Source: Bacteroidota bacterium
GTDB taxonomy: Bacteria; Bacteroidota; Bacteroidia; Cytophagales; Cyclobacteriaceae
Assembly: GCA_024643595.1 (NCBI GenBank)
Contig: JAHEMS010000125.1
Location: 1-8,816 of the forward strand
Direction of reading: 5' to 3'
DNA: 8,816 nucleotides
This document shows, piece after piece, positions 7,151-8,816 of this stretch; the first letter of the stretch is position 1, and each line of letters starts with the position of its first letter. Under the pieces are notes generated by a model, which saw only the letters and a program-made list of their open reading frames with translations, made no database searches and was not told where the DNA came from. Position numbers and translations under genes: made by a program.

Positions 7151-7675
7151 TTGAATAATTCATTGCTTCAACGTTATGCTTCACTGGAAGACCAACGGCA
7201 TGGGCTACTAGCACTGGTAGACTCACTTTCAAATGAACAGTTAAATAAACAACCGAATGGCAAGTGGTCCATCGCTCAGGTATTATCGCATATCATTGCC
7301 TCAGAACAACTTTCAATTAATTACCTGAACAAAAAAATACTCGGCATAAAAGAAGCCGCAAATACAGGATTGATCGAAGAATTGAAAATGACAGCTTTCA
7401 TCATTTCTCAGCGTTTACCGATTAAGTATAAAGCCCCCAAAGGGTTAAAGGAAAAAACAACATCTTTACAAACTGTTGAGCAGGTTAAAGCATCATGGGA
7501 AAAGACGAGAAGCGAATTAAGTGAACTATTATCCCGCTTTCAGCAGGATCAACTCCGACGAAAAGTGTACCGACATCCTGTTATTGGCATGATCAATATT
7601 CAGCAGACACTTCGGTTTTTTCAGGAACATATCATTCATCATACACCTCAGATCAAAAATCTAAAGACGTTGTAA
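7151..7675 (+). CDS. DinB-like (DinB_2) four-helix bundle metal-binding protein, TTG start
   Basis: The 174-residue product fits the DinB/YfiT-like fold: helical throughout, with WSIAQVLSHIIASEQ at 39-53 and FFQEHIIHHTPQI at 157-168. The three histidines expected to bind a divalent metal are H47, H160 and H164 (HxxxH); H142 in RHPVIG is also near the usual site. In this superfamily some members act as thiol-dependent S-transferases (bacillithiol, mycothiol), but many have no known activity, and none can be assigned here. It has no signal peptide and is probably cytoplasmic. Translation must start at TTG 7151 or later: an in-frame TAA at 7142-7144 excludes an upstream start, and the first internal ATG is near residue 80, past the first metal ligand. 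It is divergent from the RDD gene. Confidence 0.85.
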   Translation: MNNSLLQRYASLEDQRHGLLALVDSLSNEQLNKQPNGKWSIAQVLSHIIASEQLSINYLNKKILGIKEAANTGLIEELKMTAFIISQRLPIKYKAPKGLKEKTTSLQTVEQVKASWEKTRSELSELLSRFQQDQLRRKVYRHPVIGMINIQQTLRFFQEHIIHHTPQIKNLKTL

Positions 7676-7780
7676 ATTAAATTTTTTGATTGAATTTATT
7701 TCCCGGATTCCAAGTCAGTAAGAATCCAATAAGCACCGAAAAAGCGGGGAGGAAAATAGTCCAGAAATTTTTATAATAAA
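7676..7780 (-). other. Start-less hydrophobic reading frame downstream of the class V gene
   Basis: Read on the minus strand just after the class V stop, in a different frame, codons run without a stop from a TGA inside the class V 3' end to a TAA close to the DinB-like stop. The peptide reads ...YYKNFWTIFLPAFSVLIGFLLTW and then NPGNKFNQKI. It looks like one membrane segment with a short polar tail. There is no ATG, and the only GTG lies in mid-segment, so it cannot be called a gene. It may be a decayed remnant, a small protein with an unusual start, or chance. The 95 bp gap shows no convincing terminator. Confidence 0.2.
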
Positions 7781-8816
7781 GGAATCAGTGCTTTAATAAA
7801 CTGATCAATGTCTTTCTTGCTCACAAACAGGTGACAAGAAATGCGAATCGCGTTGTGCCGGGTGAGAAGTTTAACAATAATATTCTGTTCTTTTAGTTGG
7901 TTGAAGACATCTGCATTTTTCGCCGAATCCAGTGAGAAACTTACTATGCCTGTGGATAATGATCTGCTTTCCGGACTGATAATGCTAAGCCCCTTCAGTT
8001 TCTTTAGTTCCGACAAACAATAGTTTCTTAATTGCAGGGTGCGCTGCTGAATTTTTTCAATACCAATACTATTTATAAAGTCGATGGCAAGCCCTAGCCC
8101 AATAATGGTGGCTACATTTCGAGTGCCTGAGGAGGCGGTGTAAGCAGCAAATCCGGAAGAAGTAAACACCGGCTTCACCTTATCCTGAAAATTTTTATGG
8201 AGGTAGAGAAACCCAGTTTCTTTTGGGCCCATCAGCCATTTGTGTCCACTGGACGTATAGGCGTCAACACCTAAAGCATCAACATTTACGTTGGTAAGCC
8301 CGGTAGCCTGAGCGCCATCCGCAACGAGGTAAATTCCTTTTGGCTTGGTAATTTTTACAATCTCTGCAAAAGGCATAAGCAAACCAGTTACTGTATTCAC
8401 ATGACTTAACATCAACAACTTTGTTTTAGGGGTGATGTTCTTGTGAATCACTTCCAGTATTTCAGCAATGCTATGGGAAGGCATGGGAAATTCAATCTTG
8501 TTGAGAACAGCGCCTTTGGTGTTCACCAAAAAGTCAAGACCCACTTCACCACCTCCATGCTCCATGGTAGTGGTTATGATTTCATCACCATTGTTCAGTT
8601 GCAGTGACTGCGCAATCAGGTTAAGACCTTCGGTGGTGTTTCGGGTGAGAACAATTTCATCTGTCTCAGCGTGAATAAAATCAGCTACCTTCTTTCGCAC
8701 CAATTCCATTTGATGGCCCAGGGGCCCCCAGTTTTCAACAACCGGATTCATTTCCAATTGTCGTGTGTTGGCATGAATAGCATCAATGATGTGGACAGGA
8801 CAAGGTCCGAGACTGC
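7771..8816 (-). CDS. Aminotransferase class V-fold PLP-dependent enzyme (partial, N-terminus outside window)
   Basis: The frame is open from the right edge (first full codon at 8814) to a TAA at 7773-7771, giving 347 visible residues; the true start is beyond the window. The first residues, SLGPCPVHIIDAIHANTRQLEMNP, are the usual early segment of the class V fold, so only the N-terminal end is missing. RNTTEGLN is the phosphate-binding region, MEHGGG holds the ring-stacking histidine, VADGAQATG carries the aspartate that contacts the pyridine nitrogen, and SGHKW (Lys codon 8241-8239) is the Schiff-base lysine. GTRN follows. The family covers cysteine desulfurases, isopenicillin-N epimerase-like enzymes and kynureninase-like enzymes. 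A catalytic cysteine loop of the IscS/SufS type is not obvious, so I would not call it a cysteine desulfurase. Reaction and substrate are unresolved. Confidence 0.9.
   Translation of the reverse strand, partial: SLGPCPVHIIDAIHANTRQLEMNPVVENWGPLGHQMELVRKKVADFIHAETDEIVLTRNTTEGLNLIAQSLQLNNGDEIITTTMEHGGGEVGLDFLVNTKGAVLNKIEFPMPSHSIAEILEVIHKNITPKTKLLMLSHVNTVTGLLMPFAEIVKITKPKGIYLVADGAQATGLTNVNVDALGVDAYTSSGHKWLMGPKETGFLYLHKNFQDKVKPVFTSSGFAAYTASSGTRNVATIIGLGLAIDFINSIGIEKIQQRTLQLRNYCLSELKKLKGLSIISPESRSLSTGIVSFSLDSAKNADVFNQLKEQNIIVKLLTRHNAIRISCHLFVSKKDIDQFIKALIPLL

Noticed and set aside
7673..7700. AT-rich inverted repeat TAAATT / AATTTA after the DinB-like gene as a terminator
   Set aside because: The stem is six A/T pairs only, with a loop of about nine bases and no proper T-tract; stability would be negligible.
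7771..8757. A complete class V gene starting at 8757
   Set aside because: The codon at 8757-8755 is TTG and the frame stays open to the window edge with family-like sequence, so this is an internal leucine of a partial gene.

Overview
The window looks like an ordinary chromosomal stretch from a member of the Bacteroidota, possibly Cytophagales-like. The support is moderate GC content, start codons without clear Shine-Dalgarno sequences, several short Sec signal peptides ending in A-Q, DUF3500 and TPR proteins of a Bacteroidota style, and promoter candidates resembling the Bacteroidota TTTG / TAnnTTTG pattern. I see no transposase, integrase, phage gene, CRISPR array, tRNA, rRNA or toxin-antitoxin pair. 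No intergenic gap exceeds about 135 bp.

Layout from left to right. (1) Positions 1-1734, plus strand: the 3' end of gltB and a complete gltD, the two subunits of NADPH-dependent glutamate synthase (nitrogen assimilation). (2) Positions 1735-4350, minus strand: a probable three-gene unit read as exported amidohydrolase, exported DUF3500 protein, and a YaeR-type VOC-fold metalloprotein. Its last stop codon abuts the gltD stop with no base between them. (3) Positions 4486-6518, plus strand: an exported protein made almost wholly of ten TPR repeats, followed 26 bp later by a diacylglycerol-kinase-family lipid kinase that starts with TTG. (4) Positions 6563-7051, minus strand: a small RDD-family membrane protein. 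(5) Positions 7151-7675, plus strand: a DinB-like four-helix metal-binding protein, also with a TTG start. (6) Positions 7771-8816, minus strand: the C-terminal part of a class V PLP-dependent aminotransferase whose 5' end lies beyond the window.

How the genes relate: gltB and gltD form one enzyme. The minus-strand trio probably shares a transcript that starts in the 4351-4485 divergent intergenic region, which also serves the TPR gene. The amidohydrolase and DUF3500 proteins both carry export signals and both show clusters of likely metal-binding residues, so a shared periplasmic or outer-surface degradative pathway is a reasonable but unproven idea. The remaining genes look like independent housekeeping or accessory functions.

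I did not find a clear undescribed multi-gene system. The best leads are the amidohydrolase-DUF3500 pair, the perfect arginine ladder in the TPR protein with its linked lipid kinase, and an unexplained start-less hydrophobic reading frame at 7676-7780.
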